64,000 nucleotides of DNA, taken from Butyrivibrio sp. LC3010. GTDB taxonomy: Bacteria; Bacillota; Clostridia; Lachnospirales; Lachnospiraceae. This document shows, one piece after another, positions 33,993-42,621 of the stretch. The position numbers were made by a program, and so were the translations under genes. The notes under the pieces are model-generated. The model searched no databases. It saw nothing but the letters and a program-made list of their open reading frames with translations, and was not told the DNA's origin. The DNA lies in the NCBI RefSeq assembly GCF_000424385.1, contig NZ_AUJU01000015.1, forward strand, positions 56,546 to 120,545, read 5' to 3'. Position 1 is the stretch's first letter. Each line of letters starts with the position of its first letter.

Positions 33993-34952
33993 ATGAGAAT
34001 AGATGAACTTGTAAAAGATGCAAAAACGGTTGGAATCAGTGGACATGTCCGTCCTGATGGCGATTGTATAGGATCTAATATTGCATTGTATCTCTATTTA
34101 AAAAAGAATTACCCTCAGATAAGGGTAGACGTATTTCTTGAAAAGATACCTCAGAGTTATAGAATTGTTCAGGAAATAGATGCGGTAAATTCAGAATTTA
34201 AGACAGATGTAGACAGTTATGACGTGTTCTTTTCACTTGATTGTGGAAAAGAGAGACTTGGTGATGCAGAGAAATTCTTTGATGCAGCTAAAAAGAAAGT
34301 AAACATAGACCATCATGTGAGCAATGAAGGAACAGGAGATGAAAATTATATTGTTCCTAAAGCAAGCTCTGCATCTGAGCTTGTTTACAATTGCCTTGAC
34401 CAAGAGAAAATCGATGCTGATATAGCAAAGATGCTATATATGGGAATGGTGACTGATACAGGTGTATTTAAGTATTCCAATACATCACCTGAGACTATGA
34501 GAATAGCAGCTGACCTTATCAGCTATGGTTTTGATTTTGGAGAGCTTATAGACCACGTTTTCTATGAAAAGACTTATGTTCAGAACCAGATATTGGGAAG
34601 AGCACTTCTTGAGAGTATGATTTTCATGGATGGTGAATGCATAGTAAGCGTAGTATCAAGGCAGACAATGGATTTCTATATGGCAGAATCCAGTGACCTT
34701 GAAGGAATTGTAAGTCAGCTGCTTCTTACATCAGGTACGGAATGTGCAATTTTTATGTATGAGATCGGAAGCCTGGAATACAAGGTGAGCCTTAGATCAA
34801 AAGGTAAGGTGGACGTAGCAAAGATAGCAGAGATATTCGGTGGTGGCGGCCATGCCAGAGCTGCCGGATGCACCATGAACGGTACGCAGCATGATATAAT
34901 CAATAGCCTTTCAGGATATATTGAAAGGTCATTAAAGGGAGTATTTTCTTGA
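33993..34952 (+). CDS. nrnA: DHH/DHHA1 phosphoesterase, NrnA-like nanoRNase/pAp phosphatase
   Basis: The 319-residue protein has the DHH motifs HVRPDGDCIGSN (residues about 18-29), SLDCG near 82, NIDHHVSNEG near 105 and TDTG near 156, plus the C-terminal DHHA1 motif GGGGHARAAGC. It degrades 2-5 nt RNA fragments and pAp. In Firmicutes it lies between rbfA and truB, as here. Its TGA stop overlaps the TTG start of truB. Confidence 0.9.
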   Translation: MRIDELVKDAKTVGISGHVRPDGDCIGSNIALYLYLKKNYPQIRVDVFLEKIPQSYRIVQEIDAVNSEFKTDVDSYDVFFSLDCGKERLGDAEKFFDAAKKKVNIDHHVSNEGTGDENYIVPKASSASELVYNCLDQEKIDADIAKMLYMGMVTDTGVFKYSNTSPETMRIAADLISYGFDFGELIDHVFYEKTYVQNQILGRALLESMIFMDGECIVSVVSRQTMDFYMAESSDLEGIVSQLLLTSGTECAIFMYEIGSLEYKVSLRSKGKVDVAKIAEIFGGGGHARAAGCTMNGTQHDIINSLSGYIERSLKGVFS

Positions 34953-35902
34953 ATTATAACGGACTGATCAATGTTTACAAGGAGGCAGGCTATACATCAA
35001 GTGATGTGGTAGCACGTCTCCGTGGTATTTTAAAAATGAAAAAGATCGGACACACAGGGACTCTGGATCCGGATGCGGTCGGAGTCCTTGTTGTTTGTCT
35101 GGGAAACGGAACCAAGCTGTGCGATATGCTCACAGATCATGACAAGGAGTATATTGCGGTATGCAGACTCGGAGTTACTACAGATACTCAGGACATGTCC
35201 GGAAGAATACTGTCAGAGAATGAAGTGAATGTAAGCAGTAAACAACTTCATGATGCGGTGAAAAAGTTTGTGGGCGAATATGATCAGATTCCTCCTATGT
35301 ATTCTGCCATTAAGATCGGCGGAAAAAAGCTCTATGAGCTTGCAAGACAGGGGAAGGAAGTAGAGCGAAAGCCCAGAAGGATAAGAATTGAAGCTATAAC
35401 GATTCTTGATGAATCTCATCTTGAGGATGAGCATATCTTCACTATGGAAGTTAAGTGCTCAAAGGGGACTTATATCAGAACTCTATGTAATGATATAGGT
35501 GAAGCTCTTGGCTGCGGTGCTTCAATGGAGCATCTCACAAGAACAGCAGTTGGAAGCTTCCATCTCGAAACTGCCCATACCCTCGATCAGATTGAACAAC
35601 TCAGAGATGAGGGCAGGGTTGAAGAGATTGTGGCATCAACAGAGAGCCTTTTCAGAGATCTTGATTATTGCATCATCAAGGATGATTTTAGGAAAATGCT
35701 TGAAAATGGAAACAGTTTCAAGGTAGAAAATATAAAGAATGAAGCTCCGGAAGATGAACAGGACTTCGTTGAGCCTGAAAAACTCTATTCTGATGGAACC
35801 AGAGTAAGAGCATACTCAGAGGACGGAACGTTTTTTGGTATTTATAAATGCGATGAGAGAACAGGGCAGTTCAGAGTGGAGAAGTTTTTCTATACACCCT
35901 GA
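34949..35902 (+). CDS. truB: tRNA pseudouridine(55) synthase TruB
   Basis: The catalytic block HTGTLDPDAVGVLVVCLGNG contains Asp40; RLGVTTDTQDMSG, PPMYSAIKIGGKKLYELAR and CSKGTYIRTLCNDIGEALG follow, all TruB signatures. It makes pseudouridine 55 in the T arm of tRNA. The start codon is TTG at 34949, overlapping the nrnA stop in a TTGA junction with AAAGGGA upstream. Confidence 0.95.
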   Translation: MNYNGLINVYKEAGYTSSDVVARLRGILKMKKIGHTGTLDPDAVGVLVVCLGNGTKLCDMLTDHDKEYIAVCRLGVTTDTQDMSGRILSENEVNVSSKQLHDAVKKFVGEYDQIPPMYSAIKIGGKKLYELARQGKEVERKPRRIRIEAITILDESHLEDEHIFTMEVKCSKGTYIRTLCNDIGEALGCGASMEHLTRTAVGSFHLETAHTLDQIEQLRDEGRVEEIVASTESLFRDLDYCIIKDDFRKMLENGNSFKVENIKNEAPEDEQDFVEPEKLYSDGTRVRAYSEDGTFFGIYKCDERTGQFRVEKFFYTP

Positions 35903-35937
35903 GACGGGATTGGTTCTGGGTGCAGAACGGAGGAAAA

Positions 35938-36858
35938 ATGCGGATTATATCCGGAGAGAAACAATTTAATATAGAGGATAAGACCGCAATTGCAATAGGT
36001 AAATTTGATGGCGTGCATCTTGGCCATCAAAAGCTGCTTAAGCATATCCTTGATAAAAAAGAGCAGGGTATGAAGGCAACTATTTTCACCTTTGACCCGC
36101 CTCCAGCGGTTTTATTTACACAAAAGATGCAGCCGCAGCTTCTCACAAAGGATGAAAAGCGGCGTAAATTTGAAGAAATGGGCGTTGATATACTTGTTGA
36201 GTTTCCTATGGATATGGAGACGGCTCATACAGCACCAGAGGATTTTGTAAGGAAAATCCTTCATGATCAGATGAATGCTGCATATATTGCAGCAGGGGAT
36301 GATCTTTCCTATGGATATAAAGGCAAAGGTGATTTTGCTTTGCTTAACAGGTTGTCACAGGAACTTTCATACAGAACCCATGCAATCAAGAAATTGCAGA
36401 TGTTTGGAAGAAATGTAAGCTCCAGTTTCATCAAGGAAGAAATAAAAGAGGCTGAAATGGAAAGAGCCGCGGAACTTCTTGGCGAATACTATTATGTCGG
36501 AGGTTTTGTGGAGCACGGGAAAAGACTTGGAAGAACCCTGGGATTCCCTACGGTTAATCTTCTCCCGCCTGATGAAAAGTGCCTTCCACCTTATGGCGTT
36601 TACTTTTCGGAAGTCAGGATTGATAACAAATCATATCACGGAATGACAAACATAGGCCTAAGACCTACGGTATCGAATAATGGTCAGGTAAGCGTTGAAA
36701 CTTTTATCTATGATTTCAATGAAGATATTTATGGTAAATATCTTGAGATAGCTCTTATGACTTTCCACAGAAAAGAGCAGAAGTTCACGGATGTGGATAA
36801 GCTTCAAAAACAGCTTGAGCTTGATCTGGATGCCGGAAGAAACTTTTTTGCTTTTTGA
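35938..36858 (+). CDS. ribF: Bifunctional riboflavin kinase/FAD synthetase RibF
   Basis: The 306-residue protein has an N-terminal FAD synthetase with GKFDGVHLGHQKLL and a C-terminal flavokinase with HGKRLGRTLGFPTVNL and YGVYFSEV. It makes FMN then FAD. ACGGAGGAAAA before 35938 fixes that ATG; the slightly longer frame upstream is not needed. truB-ribF-rpsO is the standard order. Confidence 0.95.
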   Translation: MRIISGEKQFNIEDKTAIAIGKFDGVHLGHQKLLKHILDKKEQGMKATIFTFDPPPAVLFTQKMQPQLLTKDEKRRKFEEMGVDILVEFPMDMETAHTAPEDFVRKILHDQMNAAYIAAGDDLSYGYKGKGDFALLNRLSQELSYRTHAIKKLQMFGRNVSSSFIKEEIKEAEMERAAELLGEYYYVGGFVEHGKRLGRTLGFPTVNLLPPDEKCLPPYGVYFSEVRIDNKSYHGMTNIGLRPTVSNNGQVSVETFIYDFNEDIYGKYLEIALMTFHRKEQKFTDVDKLQKQLELDLDAGRNFFAF

Positions 36859-36864
36859 GCAGAC

Positions 36865-36893
36865 TTTACAAGCTCTGCAGTCTATGTTAAAAT
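36865..36893 (+). promoter_or_regulatory. Internal promoter before rpsO
   Basis: TTTACA (36865-36870), 17-nt spacer, TAAAAT (36888-36893). It lets rpsO be made independently of the long rimP transcript. The ensuing 100-nt leader contains short self-complementary segments (gatactcggatgatggtact) that may be the S15 autoregulatory site; I cannot confirm that. Confidence 0.65.
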
Positions 36894-37001
36894 CAATAGG
36901 CTTCTCATGTTAGAAGCACACATAGTTATTACCGATACTCGGATGATGGTACTCCAGCCGCTTCCTGGTATACGGCACATTGAAATAAAGGAGAATGAAA
37001 C

Positions 37002-37268
37002 ATGATTACAAAGGAAAAGAAAACAGAAGTCATCAATCAATACGCTAGAAAAGCTGGCGACACAGGTTCACCGGAGGTTCAGGTAGCTATTCTTACTACT
37101 CGTATCAAGGAGCTCAACGAGCATCTCAACACACATCCGAAGGATCACCACTCAAGAAGAGGACTTCTTAAGATGGTAGGTAGAAGACGTGCTCTTCTTT
37201 CATACCTCAAGAAGAAGGACCTTGAGAAGTATCGTAAGCTTATCGCTGATCTTGGACTCAGAAAGTAA
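37002..37268 (+). CDS. rpsO: 30S ribosomal protein S15
   Basis: The 88-residue protein is typical S15: [57 protein letters not shown]. It binds the 16S rRNA three-way junction early in assembly. AAGGAG lies before the ATG. Confidence 0.98.
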   Translation: MITKEKKTEVINQYARKAGDTGSPEVQVAILTTRIKELNEHLNTHPKDHHSRRGLLKMVGRRRALLSYLKKKDLEKYRKLIADLGLRK

Positions 37269-37274
37269 TTTCCG

Positions 37275-37336
37275 ATGGGAGAATAGGGCGGGGATGCCGA
37301 TTAGAAATAGTCGGCTTATTCCGCCTTGTTTTTATT
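37275..37336 (+). terminator. Terminator between rpsO and pnp
   Basis: An outer stem AGGGCGG (37275-37281) / CCGCCTT (37321-37327) with an inner CCGA/TCGG hairpin is followed by GTTTTTAT. It may allow partial read-through to pnp. Confidence 0.6.
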
Positions 37337-37500
37337 TCATAGGAAAATTTTTTCTGTGAAATAAATCTGTTCTGTAATGGATGCACCGGTGTGCCCTGGA
37401 ATTATCCATGGCATCATGTACCGGTGCGCAAGGAATCATAGAATGATTCTTTGTTCTATCATGGATATAAAGAATGCGCCCGAGGATGGCGCGAGAAGGA
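37336..37500 (+). promoter_or_regulatory. Structured pnp leader with three hairpins
   Basis: TATTTCATAG / CTGTGAAATA (about 37335-37364), GCACCGGT / ACCGGTGC with an inner TGCC/GGCA (about 37382-37428) and GAATCAT-aga-ATGATTC (about 37434-37450) stand in series before the pnp start. In other bacteria pnp is autoregulated through leader structure; here such control is inferred. Confidence 0.45.
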
Positions 37501-37507
37501 GACGAAT

Positions 37508-39595
37508 ATGAAAACATTTTCAACAGAACTTGCCGGACGTACACTTACGGTTGAGGTTGGCAAGGTAGGAAAACAAGCTAACGGCTGTGCATTTATGAAG
37601 TATGGAGATACTACTGTTCTCTGTACAGCAACAGCTTCTGACAAGCCAAGGGATGGAATAGATTTCTTCCCGTTAAGCGTAGAGTATAGTGAAAAATTCT
37701 ATTCTATTGGTAAATTCCCAGGAGGATTTAATAAGCGTGAAGGCAAGCCTTCTGAGAATGCAATTCTCACAAGCCGTGTTATTGACAGACCTATGCGTCC
37801 TCTTTTTCCTAAGGATTACCGTAATGACGTAACAATCGAGACCATGGTAATGTCTGTAGATACTCAGTGCCGCCCTGAGCTTCTTGCTATGATTGGCGCA
37901 TCTGTTTCAGTATCAATTTCTGATATACCTTTTGATGGTCCCTGTGCCATGACTCAGATTGGAATGATTGATGGCGAGTTTGTTGTTAACCCTTCACAGG
38001 AGCAGTGGGATAAGGGCGATATGCGCCTTACTGTTGCTTCAGTTGGACAGAAGGTTATCATGATCGAGGCAGGATGTAATGAGATTCCTGAAGAGAAGAT
38101 GAAGGAAGCTATCTATCTTGCTCATGATGTTAACCTGAAACTGATTGAGTTTATTAAGGGGATTGTTGCTGAGGTTGGTAAGCCGAAGCACTCATATGAC
38201 AGTTGTGCTGTTCCTCAGGAACTCTTTGATGCTATTAAGGAAGTTGTTCCTCAGGAAGAGATGGAAAATGCTGTATTTACAGATGAGAAGCAGAAGAGAG
38301 AAGCTAACATTGCAGAGATCACAGAGCGTCTGACAGAGAAATTTGCAGACAACGAAGAGTGGCTTGCAATTCTTGGCGAAGCTATTTATCAGTATGAGAA
38401 GAAGACAGTACGTAAGATGATCCTTAAGGATCATAAGCGTCCTGATGGAAGAGCAATTGACGAAATCCGTCCTCTTTCAGCTGAGATTGATCTCATTCCT
38501 CGTGTTCACGGAAGTGCTATGTTCACTCGTGGACAGACACAGATTTGTGATGTAACCACACTTGCTCCTCTTTCAGAGATGCAGAAGGTTGAAGGTCTTG
38601 ATCCTTACGTTACAGGTAAGAGATACATTCATCAGTACAACTTCCCTGCATATTCTGTAGGTGAGACAAAGGTTTCAAGAGGACCCGGACGTCGTGAAAT
38701 CGGGCACGGTGCTCTTGCTGAGAGAGCTCTTATGCCTGTTCTTCCTTCAGAGGAGGAATTCCCTTATGCAATTCGTTGCGTATCCGAGACATTTGAGAGT
38801 AACGGTTCAACATCAATGGCTTCTACCTGCGCTTCATGTATGTCACTTATGGCAGCAGGTGTTCCGATTAAAAAGATGGTTGCAGGTATCAGCTGCGGCC
38901 TTGTAACAGGCGATACAGATGATGATTTCGTAGTACTTACAGATATCCAGGGTCTTGAGGATTTCTTCGGAGACATGGACTTCAAGGTAACAGGTACTAA
39001 GGAAGGTATCACAGCAATTCAGATGGATATTAAGATTCATGGTCTTACAAAGCCCATCGTAGAGCAGGCAATTTCTCAGTGTCGTGCTGCTCGTCTCTTC
39101 ATTATGGATGAGTGCATGAGCAAAGCTATCGCTGAGCCTCGTAAGGAAGTTAGCAAGTATGCTCCCAAGATCATTTCTATCGAAATCGATCCTGATAAGA
39201 TTGGTGATGTAGTTGGTCAGAGAGGTAAGACTATCAACGAGATCATCGACCGTACAGGTGTTAAGATCGATATCACAGATGATGGTAAAGTAAGCATCTG
39301 CGGTGAAGACCTTGAGAAGATGCAGAAAGCTATCGATATGATCAACATCATCACAACAGATTTTGAGAAGGGCCAGATCTTCACAGGAACTGTTGTAAGC
39401 ATCAAGGAATTCGGTGCTTTTGTAGAATTTGCTCCCGGAAAAGAGGGAATGGTTCACATTTCTAAGATTGCTAATGAGCGTATCGATCATGTTGAGGATG
39501 TTCTTACTCTTGGTGATGAAGTTAAGGTTGTTTGCCTTGGCAAGGATCGCATGGGACGTATCTCATTCTCAATGAAGGATGTAGCTCAGAAATAA
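37508..39595 (+). CDS. pnp: Polyribonucleotide nucleotidyltransferase (PNPase)
   Basis: The 695-residue protein contains two RNase PH domains (FFPLSVEYSEKFYSIGKFPGG; then RVHGSAMFTRGQTQ and the GRREIGHGALAERAL block), followed by a KH domain (GDVVGQRGKTINEIIDRTGV) and an S1 domain (GTVVSIKEFGAFVEFAPGKEG). It degrades RNA 3' to 5' using phosphate. GGAGACGA sets the ATG at 37508. The gene ends in a strong terminator, closing the operon. Confidence 0.97.
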   Translation: MKTFSTELAGRTLTVEVGKVGKQANGCAFMKYGDTTVLCTATASDKPRDGIDFFPLSVEYSEKFYSIGKFPGGFNKREGKPSENAILTSRVIDRPMRPLFPKDYRNDVTIETMVMSVDTQCRPELLAMIGASVSVSISDIPFDGPCAMTQIGMIDGEFVVNPSQEQWDKGDMRLTVASVGQKVIMIEAGCNEIPEEKMKEAIYLAHDVNLKLIEFIKGIVAEVGKPKHSYDSCAVPQELFDAIKEVVPQEEMENAVFTDEKQKREANIAEITERLTEKFADNEEWLAILGEAIYQYEKKTVRKMILKDHKRPDGRAIDEIRPLSAEIDLIPRVHGSAMFTRGQTQICDVTTLAPLSEMQKVEGLDPYVTGKRYIHQYNFPAYSVGETKVSRGPGRREIGHGALAERALMPVLPSEEEFPYAIRCVSETFESNGSTSMASTCASCMSLMAAGVPIKKMVAGISCGLVTGDTDDDFVVLTDIQGLEDFFGDMDFKVTGTKEGITAIQMDIKIHGLTKPIVEQAISQCRAARLFIMDECMSKAIAEPRKEVSKYAPKIISIEIDPDKIGDVVGQRGKTINEIIDRTGVKIDITDDGKVSICGEDLEKMQKAIDMINIITTDFEKGQIFTGTVVSIKEFGAFVEFAPGKEGMVHISKIANERIDHVEDVLTLGDEVKVVCLGKDRMGRISFSMKDVAQK

Positions 39596-39653
39596 TACTG
39601 TGAACAGCGACAGATTACCTGAAATGGTAATATGGTCTTTAAAATGATAAAAT

Positions 39654-39690
39654 AAGGGGGATACGAGGCTTCTCGTATCCCTTGTTTTTC
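39654..39690 (+). terminator. Terminator after pnp
   Basis: GATACGAG (39660-39667) / CTCGTATC (39672-39679), extended by AAGGG/CCCTT, with a GCTT loop and GTTTTTC tail. Confidence 0.88.
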
Positions 39691-39718
39691 TATAATATCT
39701 GACTAAAAGGAGGCTAAT

Positions 39719-40873
39719 ATGGGAAGAATATTTCTTATTGTTCTGGACAGCTTTGGCGTAGGTGAAGAGCCTGACGCAGCTGAATATGGTGATTTTGATG
39801 TAAATACCATAAGATCATGTGCTACAAGTAAGTATTTTGATATGCCTAATATGGGAGCAATGGGACTTTTCAATATAGATGGTGTTGATTGCAGACCTGC
39901 AGTAGAGAATCCTACAGCTGCTTATGCAAGATGCCAGGAGGCAAGTAAGGATAAGGATACAACTACAGGACACTGGGAGATTGCAGGTGTGATATCACCT
40001 AAGCCTATGCCGAAATTTCCGGATGGATTTCCCCAGGAATTTCTTGATGAATTCAGTAAGCGCGTTGGAAGAGGCGTGATCTGCAACAAGCCTTACTCAG
40101 GAACACAGGTCATAAATGATTATGGTGATGAGCATGTTAAAACAGGTGATCTTATTGTCTACACATCAGCAGACAGTGTATTCCAGATTGCTGCTCATGA
40201 GGAAGTAGTACCTCTTGAGACCCTTTATGAGTATTGCCATATAGCAAGAGAGATGCTCACCGGAGATCTAGGAGTTGGCCGTGTAATTGCAAGACCGTTT
40301 GTCGGAACAAGTGGTAATTATACAAGAACACCCCACAGACATGACTATTCACTTGAACCGCCCAAGACTACAATGCTTGATCAGCTTAAGGCAGCAGGCA
40401 AGGATGTTCTTGGAGTTGGTAAGATACGTGATATATTTGAAGGCAAAGGTCTTACAGAATTTGTATTCTCAGAGAGCAATGCTGATGGAATCGAAAAGAC
40501 GCTGGCTTATATGGACAGAGATTTTGATGGACTCTGCTTTGTAAATCTTGTTGATTTTGATATGCTCTATGGCCACAGAAGAGACATCGATGGCTATGCA
40601 AAGGCTCTTAATTATTTTGACAGCAAGCTTCCTGAGATAGTGGCAAAGCTCCATGATGATGATATTATCATGATGACTGCAGATCACGGATGTGATCCTG
40701 CATATCAGAAGACCACAGACCATACAAGAGAGTACATTCCTTTTATTATGTATGGTAAAAATGTAACTCCTAAGAATCATGGTACAAGAAGTACATTTGC
40801 TGATATCGGTGCAACAGTACTTGATTATTTTGGTATCAAGCCTGAATTCGAAGGAACATCAATGCTTCATTAA
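39719..40873 (+). CDS. deoB: Phosphopentomutase DeoB
   Basis: The 384-residue alkaline-phosphatase-fold enzyme has metal-binding motifs LDSFGVGEEPDA near the start, SKDKDTTTGHWEI (phosphorylatable Thr region) and MTADHGCDPAYQKTTDHTRE near the end. It interconverts (deoxy)ribose 1- and 5-phosphates for nucleoside catabolism. AAAGGAGG precedes the ATG. It is monocistronic between two terminators. Confidence 0.96.
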   Translation: MGRIFLIVLDSFGVGEEPDAAEYGDFDVNTIRSCATSKYFDMPNMGAMGLFNIDGVDCRPAVENPTAAYARCQEASKDKDTTTGHWEIAGVISPKPMPKFPDGFPQEFLDEFSKRVGRGVICNKPYSGTQVINDYGDEHVKTGDLIVYTSADSVFQIAAHEEVVPLETLYEYCHIAREMLTGDLGVGRVIARPFVGTSGNYTRTPHRHDYSLEPPKTTMLDQLKAAGKDVLGVGKIRDIFEGKGLTEFVFSESNADGIEKTLAYMDRDFDGLCFVNLVDFDMLYGHRRDIDGYAKALNYFDSKLPEIVAKLHDDDIIMMTADHGCDPAYQKTTDHTREYIPFIMYGKNVTPKNHGTRSTFADIGATVLDYFGIKPEFEGTSMLH

Positions 40874-40901
40874 GATAAAATTCTACATTTTATTGACTTT
40901 G

Positions 40902-40938
40902 AACGCACTCTTTCATAAAATAGGAAGAGTGCGTTTTT
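40902..40938 (+). terminator. Terminator after deoB
   Basis: AACGCACTCTT (40902-40912) pairs perfectly with AAGAGTGCGTT (40925-40935) and runs into TTTTTG. Confidence 0.85.
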
Positions 40939-41002
40939 GCAGAGCACAATTTTAAACCGGTAATATACAAAAAAGGTTTTCATATATTTAGAAAGGTCAA
41001 AA

Positions 41003-42604
41003 ATGAGTAACAACCATACTACAGAAGAGATTAATAAGAGACGGACTTTTGCGATTATATCACACCCTGATGCAGGTAAGACCACACTTACAGAGAAATT
41101 CCTTCTCTATGGTGGAGCAATAAATCTTGCAGGTTCAGTCAAGGGTAAGGCGACAGCCAGACATGCGGTTTCTGACTGGATGGAAATTGAGAAACAGCGT
41201 GGTATTTCAGTCACATCTTCTGTTCTTCAGTTCAACTTTGAAGACTGCTGCATTAATATTCTTGACACTCCCGGACACCAGGATTTCTCAGAGGATACCT
41301 ATAGAACACTTATGGCGGCAGATTCAGCAGTCATGGTAATAGACGCAAGTAAGGGTGTTGAGCCGCAGACAAAGAAGCTTTTCAAGGTCTGCACCATGAG
41401 ACATATTCCGATTTTTACTTTCATTAATAAGCTCGACAGAGATGCAATGGATACCTATGAGCTTCTTGATGATATCGAGGACCATCTCGGAATTGCCACA
41501 TGCCCTATGAATCTTCCTATTGGTTCCGGTAAAAACTTTAAGGGAATCTATGACAGAAGAGAGAAGCATGTAGTTACTTTCCAGGATACAATGAAGGGAA
41601 CTAAGGAAGGTACTGAGACTATCATTCCCATGGATGACAGAGATCAGCTTGTAAGCACAATAGGCGAGGAAGCTCTTGAGAATCTTGAGGGCGAAATTGA
41701 GCTTATGGATGGAGCCGGTGCAGAGTTTAATCTTGATGAAGTAAGGGCAGGTAAGCTTACTCCAGTATTCTTCGGATCAGCTCTTCAGAACTTTGGTGTT
41801 GAATTGTTCCTTCATAACTTCCTTCAGATGGCTACTCCTCCGAGCGGAAGAACAGATGCAGAAGGTGCTGTAATTGATCCCAAGGACCACGAATTTACAG
41901 CATTTGTCTTTAAGATTCAGGCTAATATGAATAAGGCACACAGAGACAGAGTTGCCTTCATGAGAATCTGTTCAGGAAGATATGACGCTGATAAGGAAGT
42001 TAAGCACGTTCAGTCCGGAAAAGTTTTCAGACTTTCACAGCCTCAGCAGCTTATGGCTGATGAACGTAAGATATTAAGCGAAGCTTACGCAGGTGATATA
42101 ATGGGTGTGTTTGATCCCGGTATCTTCTCAATCGGGGATACTGTATGCATGCCTAAGGATACAGTTAAGTACGAAGGAATACCTACCTTTGCGCCTGAGC
42201 ATTTTGCAAGGGTTCGCCAGGTTGACACCATGAAGCGTAAGCAGTTTGTCAAAGGTATTGAGCAGATTGCACAGGAAGGTGCGATACAGATTTTCCAGGA
42301 ATTTAATATGGGAATGGAGGAAATCATCGTAGGAGTTGTCGGTGTCCTCCAGTTTGACGTTTTAAAATTCAGACTTGAGAATGAATATAATGTCGAAATC
42401 ATTCTGGATATGTTACCATATGAGTATATACGTTGGGTAGACAATGATGATGTAGACATGAATTCACTTGTAGGAACTTCAGACATGAAGAAGATAAAGG
42501 ATATGAACGGAAGACCGCTTCTTATCTTCATCAATGAATGGAGCCCTCAGATGGTACTGGACAGAAACAAAGGACTGTCACTTAGTGAATTTAAGAAAAA
42601 CTAG
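41003..42604 (+). CDS. prfC: Peptide chain release factor 3
   Basis: The 533-residue translational GTPase has HPDAGKTTLTEKFLLYGGAI (P loop), RGISVTSSVLQF (switch I), LDTPGHQDF (G3) and NKLDRDAMD (G4). The RF3-specific C-terminal part includes GVVGVLQFDVLKFRLENEYN. It recycles RF1/RF2 from the ribosome after termination. AAAGG lies upstream of the ATG. Only 17 nt separate it from the next gene. Confidence 0.95.
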   Translation: MSNNHTTEEINKRRTFAIISHPDAGKTTLTEKFLLYGGAINLAGSVKGKATARHAVSDWMEIEKQRGISVTSSVLQFNFEDCCINILDTPGHQDFSEDTYRTLMAADSAVMVIDASKGVEPQTKKLFKVCTMRHIPIFTFINKLDRDAMDTYELLDDIEDHLGIATCPMNLPIGSGKNFKGIYDRREKHVVTFQDTMKGTKEGTETIIPMDDRDQLVSTIGEEALENLEGEIELMDGAGAEFNLDEVRAGKLTPVFFGSALQNFGVELFLHNFLQMATPPSGRTDAEGAVIDPKDHEFTAFVFKIQANMNKAHRDRVAFMRICSGRYDADKEVKHVQSGKVFRLSQPQQLMADERKILSEAYAGDIMGVFDPGIFSIGDTVCMPKDTVKYEGIPTFAPEHFARVRQVDTMKRKQFVKGIEQIAQEGAIQIFQEFNMGMEEIIVGVVGVLQFDVLKFRLENEYNVEIILDMLPYEYIRWVDNDDVDMNSLVGTSDMKKIKDMNGRPLLIFINEWSPQMVLDRNKGLSLSEFKKN

Positions 42605-42621
42605 AGAGTAGAACTTAGAGT

